This document shows, one piece after another, positions 1 to 7,331 of a stretch of DNA of 64,000 nucleotides. How positions within the stretch are numbered: the first letter of the stretch is position 1; every line of letters starts with the position of its first letter. The position numbers were made by a program, and so were the translations under genes. The notes under the pieces were generated by a model. It did not search any database and was not told the DNA's origin. It worked only from the letters and a program-made list of their open reading frames with translations. This DNA is from an uncultured Hyphomonadaceae bacterium (GTDB lineage Bacteria; Pseudomonadota; Alphaproteobacteria; Caulobacterales; Hyphomonadaceae), in NCBI GenBank assembly GCA_913057945.1, contig CAJXOF010000006.1:158745-222744 (forward strand). The letters are read 5' to 3'.

Positions 1-456
1 GCGCTGGCAGGGCGCACTGCCCTGATGCAGGGCGAAGGCGAAATTGTCCGCGCCCAGACGGGCCTGCCCCGACTGCCTGCCATGCTGGTCAATCCGGGCC
101 TCGATTGCCCTACGGGACCTGTCTTCCGCGCCTTCGATGAGGGGGGCGGAGGAGCCGGTTTTGCCGCGCTTGAGACCGTGCCTGATTTGCCCTCGCCCGC
201 AGAGGTAATCGAATGGCTGAAGGACCAGCGCAACGATCTTGAACCGCCGGCAATCCGGCTCGTTCCGGAAATTCGGGACGTGCTGGACGCCCTGACCGTG
301 ACACCGGGTGCCCGACTTGCGCGAATGAGCGGTTCGGGCGCCACTTGTTTTGCGCTGTTTGAAACGATTGAAGCCGCCCGCTCCGCCGCGAGGGCCTTTG
401 AACGCGCGCACCCGTCATGGTGGATTCGCGCAACAAGTTTGGGGGATGCGCCGTGA
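1..456 (+). CDS. ispE: IspE, 4-diphosphocytidyl-2-C-methyl-D-erythritol kinase (C-terminal part)
   Basis: This is the C-terminal half of a GHMP-family kinase that phosphorylates CDP-methylerythritol in the non-mevalonate (MEP) isoprenoid pathway. The frame is open to base 1, so the N-terminus lies outside the window. The visible part has the IspE-type segment LVNPGLDCPTGPVFRAFD and the glycine-rich GHMP motif 3, ARMSGSGATCFALF, which helps hold the nucleotide phosphate. The stop overlaps the GTG start of the next gene (GTGA), so the two are probably co-transcribed. A polyprenyl diphosphate synthase gene lies just downstream on the other strand, fitting an isoprenoid context. Identity is from motif recognition. 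Confidence 0.9.
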   Translation, partial: ALAGRTALMQGEGEIVRAQTGLPRLPAMLVNPGLDCPTGPVFRAFDEGGGGAGFAALETVPDLPSPAEVIEWLKDQRNDLEPPAIRLVPEIRDVLDALTVTPGARLARMSGSGATCFALFETIEAARSAARAFERAHPSWWIRATSLGDAP

Positions 457-1514
457 CAATTCTATATTTGATCGCTGGTTCGGCCCTGATCTCCTTTGTG
501 CTCTGCACGCTCATGCGCCGCGTGCCCCTGCTCGACGCTCCGGATGGCGGCCGCAAGCAGCAGAAGGTACCAGTGCCCCGAACGGGCGGCATCGGCATCC
601 TCGGTGCAATCCTGATGACGCTTGCCGCGTTTGCGCTCTTGTCCGACCCCGCGCCCCTCAACGGGATGGGGGCCGGCCAGTTCCTGTTCGTGGTGGCGCT
701 CGTCCTCACGCCCTGGGTGATCGGGTTTCTCGATGACTGGCTTGGCTTGTCGGCGCTCCTCAAGCTTGTGCTGCTATGTGGCTGGGCGCTCGTCGCCGCG
801 ATTCCGTTTTTCATGTCTGGCGGGGCAAACGGGTGGCTGATCGGACTGGCCGTGATCGCCTGGCTGATCGTGATCACCAATGCCGTCAATTTCATGGACG
901 GGGCGAATGGCCTGGCCATGGGATCGGTGGCGATCATGTATCTGGGGCTGTTCCCGCTTTTTGCGGTGCTGATGCTCTGCTTTGGCAATTGCGTGCGGGA
1001 TCCGGCCGGCGAGTTCGCCATGGTCACGCAGTTCGCCATGTTTGGTGCCGTGCTGGGCTTTCTCGTCTGGAACATGCGCGGCGTGCTTTATGCCGGCGAT
1101 TGCGGCTCCCTTGGCGCTGGCGGATTGTTTGGCCTGATGGCGGTCTACCATCTGGGCGAGGGTATGGATGGCGTTCGCGCTGCTCTTTTGGGCCTAACGC
1201 TGGCGCTGCCATTCCTGATCGATGTCTTGCTGACCCTGGCCTGGCGCAGCTTGAAGGGACGCAATCTGTTACAGGCGCATACCGACCATGCCTATCAGCG
1301 GCTGATCGCGCGGGGGTGGGGCCATGTTGGTGTGGCGGCATTCTGGTGGAGCATGACGCTGATCTGCGCCATCATGGGGGTGGTCACCCTGTTCGGCGCC
1401 GCAGAGTCGGCGGAACAGACGAATGTCTTTCCTGCCCTGCAACTGGTTACGCTGCTTGCGCTTGCGGCCATCGGGACAGCTTTCTGGTCGCTGGAGCGCT
1501 TTCGCGCTCAGTAG
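453..1514 (+). CDS. WecA/MraY-family undecaprenyl-phosphate glycosyl-1-phosphate transferase
   Basis: This 353-residue polytopic membrane protein belongs to the family that moves a sugar-1-phosphate from a UDP-sugar to undecaprenyl phosphate, starting a surface polysaccharide. Family signatures are DAPDGGRKQ (from residue 28, followed by PVPRTGG), the Asp pair in LDDWLG (residues 94-95), NFMDGANGLA (D149), YAGDCGSLG (D216) and HTDHAYQRL (about 276-284). The start chosen is GTG 453, which has GGGGGA about 6 bases upstream and overlaps the ispE stop; an ATG at 417 is in frame but lies inside ispE. It is not MraY itself by context, because no mur genes are near. The sugar donor cannot be told. 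Its 3' end overlaps the convergent synthase gene by 7 bases. Confidence 0.88.
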   Translation: MTILYLIAGSALISFVLCTLMRRVPLLDAPDGGRKQQKVPVPRTGGIGILGAILMTLAAFALLSDPAPLNGMGAGQFLFVVALVLTPWVIGFLDDWLGLSALLKLVLLCGWALVAAIPFFMSGGANGWLIGLAVIAWLIVITNAVNFMDGANGLAMGSVAIMYLGLFPLFAVLMLCFGNCVRDPAGEFAMVTQFAMFGAVLGFLVWNMRGVLYAGDCGSLGAGGLFGLMAVYHLGEGMDGVRAALLGLTLALPFLIDVLLTLAWRSLKGRNLLQAHTDHAYQRLIARGWGHVGVAAFWWSMTLICAIMGVVTLFGAAESAEQTNVFPALQLVTLLALAAIGTAFWSLERFRAQ

Positions 1515-2542
1515 GCTCGGCTCACACAGAAATCTGTCAGCTCTTCAAGGGCGCGGCGATAAGGCGATTCATCAAGCGTTCTAAGTGCCCCCTTGGCGAG
1601 CGCAGCATAGGCCTCGGCTTCCTGTACGGTCGCTTCGGCGGCCCCGGTGGCGCGGATCAGGTGAACCGCATGAGCGAGGTCTGCGTCCTGCTGGGTTTCC
1701 GGGTTCATGGCCCGATCCCAGAACAGACGGTCCTCATCTGAGCCGCGACGTTTCGCGATGATGATCGGCAATGTGATCTTGCACTCGCGGAAATCGTCGC
1801 CGACGGACTTGCCGATGACGGATGTGGTGCCGCCATAATCCAGCACATCGTCGATGATCTGGAAGGCAAGGCCGAGATTCTTGCCATAGGTGGCGAGGGC
1901 ATGCGCGTGGCGGTCACCGCCGACCGACATGGCGCCGGTTTCCGCAGCAGCTTCGAACAGCGCGCCAGTCTTGGCCTCGATGATGGCCAGATAGTCCTCG
2001 GTGGGCAGGTCACGGGCCTGCATCGCTGCCAATTGGCGAACTTCGCCCTCGGCAATGACTGTTGAGGCTGTTGCCAGCCGATTCAGGATTTCGAGACTGT
2101 TGGTTTCGACCAGCAGGTTGAAGGCGCGCGCAAACAGAAAATCCCCGACCAGAATCGAGGCCTTGTTGCCCCAGATCGCTTTTGCGGCGGGCTTTCCGCG
2201 ACGCAAATCGCTCTCATCGACCACATCATCGTGCAGCAGGGTGGCCGTGTGAATGAATTCCACGGCCGCCGCGAGGGCATGAGTGGCCTTGTTGGGCTCT
2301 CCGACTGCATGGGCGGAAATCAGCGTGATCAGGGGCCTGAGCCGCTTACCGCCTGCCGAAACGATATAGCCCGATAGGTCCGGGATCACGGAAATCGGGC
2401 TCGCTGCGCGGGTGGCCAGCAAAGTTTCGACTTCACCGAGGTCTTTGGCCACAAGCGCCTGCATTCGATCCACGATGGAACCGACGGCCTCTTTGCCTCT
2501 TGGTTTTGGCGAAAGGGTCACGTTGTTACTGGCTCCCATCAT
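1508..2542 (-). CDS. ispB: Long-chain polyprenyl diphosphate synthase (IspB type)
   Basis: This trans-isoprenyl diphosphate synthase extends farnesyl diphosphate with isopentenyl diphosphate to make the ubiquinone side chain. Both aspartate-rich motifs that bind Mg-diphosphate are present: DDVVDES (D105, D106, D109 from the chosen start) and DDVLD (D231, D232, D235). SAGGKRLRPL, at about residues 62-71, is the conserved basic substrate-binding segment. The chosen ATG gives a 344-residue protein that begins about 40 residues before the GGKR motif, as in IspB. An in-frame ATG at 2611 would add 23 unlikely residues. Chain length (octa- or decaprenyl) cannot be read from sequence; alphaproteobacteria usually make Q10. 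Confidence 0.9.
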   Translation of the reverse strand: MMGASNNVTLSPKPRGKEAVGSIVDRMQALVAKDLGEVETLLATRAASPISVIPDLSGYIVSAGGKRLRPLITLISAHAVGEPNKATHALAAAVEFIHTATLLHDDVVDESDLRRGKPAAKAIWGNKASILVGDFLFARAFNLLVETNSLEILNRLATASTVIAEGEVRQLAAMQARDLPTEDYLAIIEAKTGALFEAAAETGAMSVGGDRHAHALATYGKNLGLAFQIIDDVLDYGGTTSVIGKSVGDDFRECKITLPIIIAKRRGSDEDRLFWDRAMNPETQQDADLAHAVHLIRATGAAEATVQEAEAYAALAKGALRTLDESPYRRALEELTDFCVSRAY

Positions 2543-2706
2543 TTCTCTGACGAAATGGGAAATAGTCTTAGGATGAGTTCGCATCAAGCGCGCCGTGGCA
2601 CCCCGACGCATCTGACGGCGATGTGTTGTGGCGAAACCTCGCTCGGTATGCGAAACATATAGTCAATTGGATCGTTGAGAATACTCCAACAAGGAAAGGT
2701 TCCCAC

Positions 2707-3198
2707 ATGAAGCCATATGCAATCCTGATTGCCGCCAGCCTGCTTGCTGCGTGCGCGTCGAACGCCGCCTATGGGCCAGCCTCAAAATCCGGAGCCATGG
2801 GCTATTCCAGCCAGCAGATCGAAACCGGACGCTACCAGGTCTCCTATACGGATTCCGACCCCTCCCGTGCGCGCGACCGGGCGCTGCTCCGGGCAGCCGA
2901 ACTAACCCTGCAGGAAGGCTCCGACTGGTTTGAGATCACCAGCAGCTTTACGGACCAGTCCGAAGAGGGCCGCAGCGGCGGCTCCAGTGTCTCGATTGGC
3001 GGGTCCTCCGGCTCGTATGGCCGCAGCAGCAGTGTCGGTGTTGGCGTAGGGATCGGCATTCCTATCGGCGGGAGCACCAGCGGCGCGGTGACGGAAGTCC
3101 TCGAAATCATGACTGGCAAGGGTGCCAAGCCCGACCGTCCGGCGGTGTATGATGCCCGTTCGGTCGACATCAATCTGCGAGGAACGGTGACCGAATGA
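2707..3198 (+). CDS. CC0125/CC1285-family lipoprotein
   Basis: The protein has 163 residues and starts with a lipoprotein signal peptide whose lipobox is LAAC, with the lipidated Cys at residue 16. The start at 2707 has a strong AAGGAAAGG ribosome site. Residues about 38-80 (GYSSQQIETGRYQVSY, then RALLRAAELTLQEGSDWF) resemble the alphaproteobacterial CC0125/CC1285 lipoprotein family, which has no settled function. A Gly/Ser-rich low-complexity stretch follows at about residues 95-135. Its last bases overlap the next gene (ATGA), so it forms a small operon with the DUF2007 and methyltransferase genes. The family call rests on remembered pattern, not a search. Confidence 0.75.
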   Translation: MKPYAILIAASLLAACASNAAYGPASKSGAMGYSSQQIETGRYQVSYTDSDPSRARDRALLRAAELTLQEGSDWFEITSSFTDQSEEGRSGGSSVSIGGSSGSYGRSSSVGVGVGIGIPIGGSTSGAVTEVLEIMTGKGAKPDRPAVYDARSVDINLRGTVTE

Positions 3199-3401
3199 AG
3201 GAAGTCTTCCGGACCAACGATCTCGTCAAACTGAGCTATATCGAGCATCTGCTACAGGAAGCTGGTCTCAAATATTTTATTGCCGACCAGCATATCTCGG
3301 CTGTGGAAGGCAATATCGGGGCGTTCCCGAGGCGCGTCATGGTGCCAGAAGAGCTTCTGCAAGCGGCCGAAACGGCGCTCTCAGAAGTCGAACGCGGCTA
3401 G
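3195..3401 (+). CDS. DUF2007 putative signal-transducing protein
   Basis: This 68-residue cytoplasmic protein matches the small DUF2007 domain, described as a putative signal-transducing PII-like fold. It opens with EVFRTNDLVKLSYIEHLLQ and continues with GLKYFIADQHISAVEGNIGAFPRRVMVPEEL, the usual pattern of a helix after the first strand, a variable loop and a V.V....A end. It overlaps the lipoprotein gene upstream by 4 bases and shares one base with the methyltransferase downstream, so it is translationally coupled to both. Its role is unknown; pairing with a tRNA methyltransferase is seen elsewhere in alphaproteobacteria but does not define a function. Confidence 0.75.
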   Translation: MKEVFRTNDLVKLSYIEHLLQEAGLKYFIADQHISAVEGNIGAFPRRVMVPEELLQAAETALSEVERG

Positions 3402-4129
3402 TGGGCGGGATTACGGAAGACACGCTCTACCAGGGACGGGTTACACTGTTCCAACCCGAAAAGGGATTCAGGGCCAGCACGGATTCGCTGATGCTGGCTG
3501 CTGCGCTGCCGGAAAAACCGGGCGGAGACGCGCTTGAGATCGGGTGCGGATGTGGCGCCGCGCTTTTGACGGCGGCATTCCGCCTGTCACAGATGCGTGT
3601 GACAGGCGTCGATATCGATGAGGGCATGACCAGCCTTGCGCAGCAATCTGTCTCGTCCAACCAGTTCGAAGACCGGGTCTGTGTGGAAACGGGCAATGCC
3701 GCCGAATGGGTGCGCGACAAGGAAAACCGGTTCGACGTTGTCTTTGCCAATCCGCCCTATTTCGAACCTGGCCGGATTTCGGCGCCGGGCGCAGAGAAAA
3801 CAGGGGCTTACCTCGAATCGCTTAGCCTGGATGGCTGGATCAAGGCGATGGCCTTTGCGGCCCGGCCCCGCGCGCCTATCGTTATCATCCATCGCGCCGC
3901 TGAACTCGCCCGGATTCTGTCTGTTCTGGATCGGCTCACAGGGGAGATCACTGTCTTGCCGATTGCATCCAGGCATGGCGAAGAGGCCCGCCGGGTATTG
4001 GTGCGTGGGCGCAAGGGGCTGAAGCGCGGGCAGGTGCATTTGCTGGCACCGCTTCTCACTCATACAGTAGAGGGACAGGCCAGCCCGGAGCTCAACGCGA
4101 TTCGGGATGGCGAGGCCATCAACTGGTAG
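3401..4129 (+). CDS. TrmN6-like class I SAM-dependent methyltransferase
   Basis: This 242-residue enzyme has a Rossmann SAM-binding motif EIGCGCGAAL (about 46-55), an acidic residue at the end of strand 2 (GVDIDE, 69-74) and the catalytic NPPY motif (117-120) of N6-adenine or N5-glutamine methyltransferases. The N-terminal segment VTLFQPEKGFRASTDSLMLA is typical of the YfiC/TrmN6 group, which methylates A37 of tRNA-Val. The start is GTG at 3401, sharing one base with the previous stop (TAGTG). That it acts on tRNA is inferred from family resemblance. Confidence 0.8.
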   Translation: MGGITEDTLYQGRVTLFQPEKGFRASTDSLMLAAALPEKPGGDALEIGCGCGAALLTAAFRLSQMRVTGVDIDEGMTSLAQQSVSSNQFEDRVCVETGNAAEWVRDKENRFDVVFANPPYFEPGRISAPGAEKTGAYLESLSLDGWIKAMAFAARPRAPIVIIHRAAELARILSVLDRLTGEITVLPIASRHGEEARRVLVRGRKGLKRGQVHLLAPLLTHTVEGQASPELNAIRDGEAINW

Positions 4130-4204
4130 TCCGGTTTTTCTGGGAATTGCCACAATTTCAGTCTAGGATCGCGATTAGGGTAGGGCGCAGAAAAGGAGTT
4201 GGCC

Positions 4205-4342
4205 ATGTTCGGCTTTTTGTTCTTTGGCTTCCTGTTTATCGGTCTGGTCCTGGCGATGCTCGGTCATGGCGGTTTCTATCGCAAGGTCACCGGGCGCGGT
4301 GCCGGATCGAATGACCATGAAGATTCGCGCGGGTCTTTCTGA
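4205..4342 (+). CDS. Small single-pass membrane protein (45 residues)
   Basis: A short reading frame starts at ATG 4205, with a near-ideal AAAAGGAG ribosome site 6 bases upstream, and ends at TGA 4342. The product begins MFGFLFFGFLFIGLVLAML and then has HGGFYRKVTGRGAGSNDHEDSRGSF: one hydrophobic helix (residues 1-19) followed by a short charged tail. The basic residues come right after the helix, which favours the C-terminus inside the cell. No known family is recognised. It sits alone between the methyltransferase gene and glyQ. A strong ribosome site and a clean membrane helix support it as real, but there is no homology evidence. Confidence 0.6.
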   Translation: MFGFLFFGFLFIGLVLAMLGHGGFYRKVTGRGAGSNDHEDSRGSF

Positions 4343-4414
4343 TCGCATTCCCGTGCTTGCCTCGCCTTGCGCGCGGCTGTAACCCGGCACGCAATCGATA
4401 TCCGGATCCGAGCC

Positions 4415-5311
4415 ATGACCGCACCCAAGGCACACGCCAAACCGAAATCCTTTCAGGACCTCATCCTGACGCTCCAGGCCTATTGGGCCGACAAGGGATG
4501 CGCGATCCTCCAGCCCTATGACATGGAAGTCGGCGCTGGAACGCTGCACCCGGCCACTGTGCTGCGGGCGCTGGGGCCTAAGAACTGGCGGGCGGCCTAT
4601 GTCCAGCCGTCGCGCCGCCCGAAGGATGCGCGTTATGGCGAGAATCCGAACCGGCTCGGCCATTACTACCAGTTCCAGGTCATCCTGAAGCCGAACCCGG
4701 ACAATCTGCAGGACCTCTACCTTGAAAGCCTCTATGCCATTGGTATCGATCCGACCGTTCACGACATCCGCTTTGTCGAGGATGATTGGGAGAATCCGAC
4801 CGTCGGGGCCTGGGGCCTTGGCTGGGAAGTCTGGTGCGACGGGATGGAAGTCAGCCAGTACACCTATTTCCAGCAGGTCGGCGGGCTCGACGTGTTCCCG
4901 GTATCGGGCGAACTGACCTACGGCCTCGAACGACTCGCCATGTATGTGTTCGGTGTCGACAATGTCTACGACCTGCCGTTCAACGATCCGGACAGCGCGG
5001 TGCCGTTGAGCTATGGCGACGTATTCCTCGAAAACGAGAGACAACAGTCCGCCTTCAATTTCGAGCATTCCGATGTCGAGATGCTGAAGCGCTGGTTTGC
5101 CGATTGCGAAAACCAGTCGAGCGCCCTGCGCGATGCCGGCAAACCTTTGCCGGCCTATGACTATGCGCTGAAGGCATCGCACACCTTCAACCTGATCGAC
5201 GCGCGTGGGGCCATCAGCCCGACCGAGCGCCAAGCCTATATTGCCCGCGTGCGGGACCTTGCCCGCGGCGCGGCGGCGCAATGGGCAGAGCAGGAAGAGG
5301 CGCAAGCCTAG
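4415..5311 (+). CDS. glyQ: Glycyl-tRNA synthetase alpha subunit
   Basis: This is the catalytic alpha subunit of the bacterial alpha2-beta2 glycyl-tRNA synthetase, which charges tRNA-Gly in the cytoplasm. At 298 residues it is full length. Signatures are [20 protein letters not shown] near the start, [16 protein letters not shown], the motif around [31 protein letters not shown] and [12 protein letters not shown]. The start at 4415 places the conserved FQDLI segment about 12 residues in; an upstream in-frame ATG at 4367 adds no conserved sequence. The beta subunit gene glyS lies 2 kb downstream, separated by a caspase-WD40 gene. The two subunit genes are usually adjacent, so that insertion is unusual. 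Confidence 0.96.
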   Translation: MTAPKAHAKPKSFQDLILTLQAYWADKGCAILQPYDMEVGAGTLHPATVLRALGPKNWRAAYVQPSRRPKDARYGENPNRLGHYYQFQVILKPNPDNLQDLYLESLYAIGIDPTVHDIRFVEDDWENPTVGAWGLGWEVWCDGMEVSQYTYFQQVGGLDVFPVSGELTYGLERLAMYVFGVDNVYDLPFNDPDSAVPLSYGDVFLENERQQSAFNFEHSDVEMLKRWFADCENQSSALRDAGKPLPAYDYALKASHTFNLIDARGAISPTERQAYIARVRDLARGAAAQWAEQEEAQA

Positions 5312-5341
5312 CTTCGACCCCTGACAGATTTGGTTATTCCG

Positions 5342-5366
5342 CACCGTAAGGGTAACCTTACCGGTG
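5342..5366 (+). repeat. Inverted repeat before the caspase-WD40 gene
   Basis: CACCGTAAGG (5342-5351) is followed after a GTAA spacer by CCTTACCGGTG (5356-5366). The arms pair over ten bases with one bulged base. It lies 14 bases before the start codon of the caspase-WD40 gene and just ahead of its GGGAGGA ribosome site. It could be an operator or a leader hairpin. There is no T tract, so it is not a classical terminator for glyQ. Confidence 0.45.
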
Positions 5367-5380
5367 TGGGAGGACACGTC

Positions 5381-7246
5381 ATGTTACGCTGGATACTCGT
5401 CTGCCTTGTGGCCCTCTGTCTTGCGCTCGGCGCGGACGCGAAGACCAAGCGCGCCCTGATTGTCGGTGTCGGCGACTATGAACAATTGCCAGACCTGCAG
5501 AAGACGACCGGGGACGCCACCGGCTATTCCGAGGCATTTGGGGATGCGCTGGGCTTTGAAGTCACCCGCCTGATCGATCCGGGCACGATTGAGTTTCTTG
5601 AGGCGCTGGACGGCTTCCTCCAATCCATCGAGCCGGGCGACGAGGTCGCTTTCATCTTTTCCGGACATGGCTGGTCGGATGGCGCGGACAATTTCCTGGC
5701 TTTGACCGATGCACCGCTCGAATCCTCCGAATTCGCGCTGAGACGCCAGACCGTGTCGCTGTCGAATGATGTGCTGGCCGAGATCAAGGCGCGCAAGCCG
5801 GGCCTGTTGTTCGCCATCGTGGATGCCTGCCGGGACAATCCCTTCGACACCGGAACGCGCAGTGTGACGCGTGGCCTGTCGCGGCTGGAGATCGTGCCGG
5901 GCACCCTGGTCGTCTATGCGGCGGGCACCCGCCAGAAGGCGCTCGACCGGCTGGGGCCGGAGGACGAGTCGCCCTATTCGGTGTTCACGCGCAGCCTGTT
6001 GCCGCGCCTCAGCGATCCGGCCAACCCGTTGCTGCGCAGTGTGGACGAGACGCGCACCGAAGTTGCGACACTGGCCTCCTCGATCAATCATGAGCAACGT
6101 CCGGCGATCTATTCTGACGTCTCGCTGGATTATTGCTTTGCCGGGGCGTGCCGTGTGGAGACCGGTATGGATCAGGAAACCACTGACTGGGTCGAAATCT
6201 CCAGCGCCGGCTATACGGCTGTCGACCCGTGCACCAAATATGCGCGGCATCTGGAGCATTATCCCAATGGAAAGTTCGCTGATGTGGCGCGCCGCAATCT
6301 CGCGAATCCACCCTGCGCCCGTACGCGTCTGAAGCTGAAGGACGTCTCCCATTTTGGAGACCTGAACGGCCATAGCGACGAGGTCTATGGGGTCGATTAC
6401 AGCCCAAGCGGCCGGTTCGTAGCGAGTGCGTCGGCGGATAACACGGCACGTCTCTGGATCGTCGGCATGAGCGCGGATTTGTTCGGGGAGACAACCGAGT
6501 TCAAAGGGCACACGGCGCCGGTGCTGACGGTTCGCTTCAGCCCGGATGAGGAACGGCTGATCACGGCATCGGAAGACGGCACAGCGCGCATCTGGTCTGC
6601 AATCGGCGGCGAGGTGCGGCTGGTGCTCGACGGGCATCAGGATGTCGTTTCTTACGCTGAATACAGCCCTTTCGGGGATCGGGTGATTACCGCCTCCTAT
6701 GACGAAACAGCACGTATCTGGGACTCACGCACGGGCGAGGAGATGCTGCGCCTGACGGGGCATTCCGGTGCAGTCCGTTCCGCGCGGTTCAATTTTGATG
6801 CAAGCCGGATCGTCACGGCGTCAAATGATGGCACTGTGCGCCTCTGGAATGCCGAGACGGGCGAGCAACTCCGCATGGTCGAGTCCAGTGCTGTGCCAGC
6901 CACCTATGCCACTTTCAGCCCTGATGGAGAGCGCATCCTTGTTGCCTCTGCCGACAAGGTGGCCCGCATTTGGAGCGCGGGTGGCGAGGTTCTGGAATTG
7001 ACTGGCCATGACGCCCCGCTCTGGAATGCGGCCTTCAGTGCGGACGGGGAATTCGTGGCCACCAGCGCGATGGACCTGTCCGGCAGGATCTGGGATGCCG
7101 AGACCGGGGCCTTTCTGGCCGGGGTGCAGGATTTGAGCATGTTCGGGGCGAACTGGATCGAGTTTGCGCCGGACGGCAAGAGGCTGGTCGTGTCCATGAA
7201 GGGCGGCGCCGTGCAGCTCTGGCAGCTCAGCTTTGAGGCTGACTAA
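5381..7246 (+). CDS. Secreted caspase-like peptidase fused to a seven-blade WD40 propeller
   Basis: This 621-residue protein starts with a signal peptide (cleavage near GADA, residue 20). Next comes a peptidase C14/metacaspase p20-type domain: KRALIVGVGDY (23-33), the catalytic His motif FSGHGWSD (H96) and the catalytic Cys motif VDACRDNP (C150). A linker at about 235-325 is followed by seven WD40 repeats (331-621) with endings such as TARLWIVG, TARIWSA, TARIWDS, TVRLWNA and GRIWDA, enough to close a propeller. The start has a GGGAGGA ribosome site. In other bacteria caspase-WD40 fusions are linked to stress or cell-death signalling; here that is only inference. The export signal suggests it works in the periplasm. 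It sits between glyQ and glyS on the same strand. Confidence 0.88.
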   Translation: MLRWILVCLVALCLALGADAKTKRALIVGVGDYEQLPDLQKTTGDATGYSEAFGDALGFEVTRLIDPGTIEFLEALDGFLQSIEPGDEVAFIFSGHGWSDGADNFLALTDAPLESSEFALRRQTVSLSNDVLAEIKARKPGLLFAIVDACRDNPFDTGTRSVTRGLSRLEIVPGTLVVYAAGTRQKALDRLGPEDESPYSVFTRSLLPRLSDPANPLLRSVDETRTEVATLASSINHEQRPAIYSDVSLDYCFAGACRVETGMDQETTDWVEISSAGYTAVDPCTKYARHLEHYPNGKFADVARRNLANPPCARTRLKLKDVSHFGDLNGHSDEVYGVDYSPSGRFVASASADNTARLWIVGMSADLFGETTEFKGHTAPVLTVRFSPDEERLITASEDGTARIWSAIGGEVRLVLDGHQDVVSYAEYSPFGDRVITASYDETARIWDSRTGEEMLRLTGHSGAVRSARFNFDASRIVTASNDGTVRLWNAETGEQLRMVESSAVPATYATFSPDGERILVASADKVARIWSAGGEVLELTGHDAPLWNAAFSADGEFVATSAMDLSGRIWDAETGAFLAGVQDLSMFGANWIEFAPDGKRLVVSMKGGAVQLWQLSFEAD

Positions 7247-7331
7247 GCGCCCCATCTGCACGTCCAGCGCTTGACCCCGCCGCCTGCGCGAGTATGCCGT
7301 GCAGGCTTGTAATTACTGGCTGGACCCCTTC

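Noticed and set aside
4175..5377. Minus-strand frame of 400 codons opposite glyQ
   Set aside because: Antisense to a synthetase gene with all expected motifs.
5384..6637. Minus-strand frame of 417 codons opposite the caspase-WD40 gene
   Set aside because: Plus-strand domain evidence is decisive and the antisense product shows only Arg/His-rich composition.
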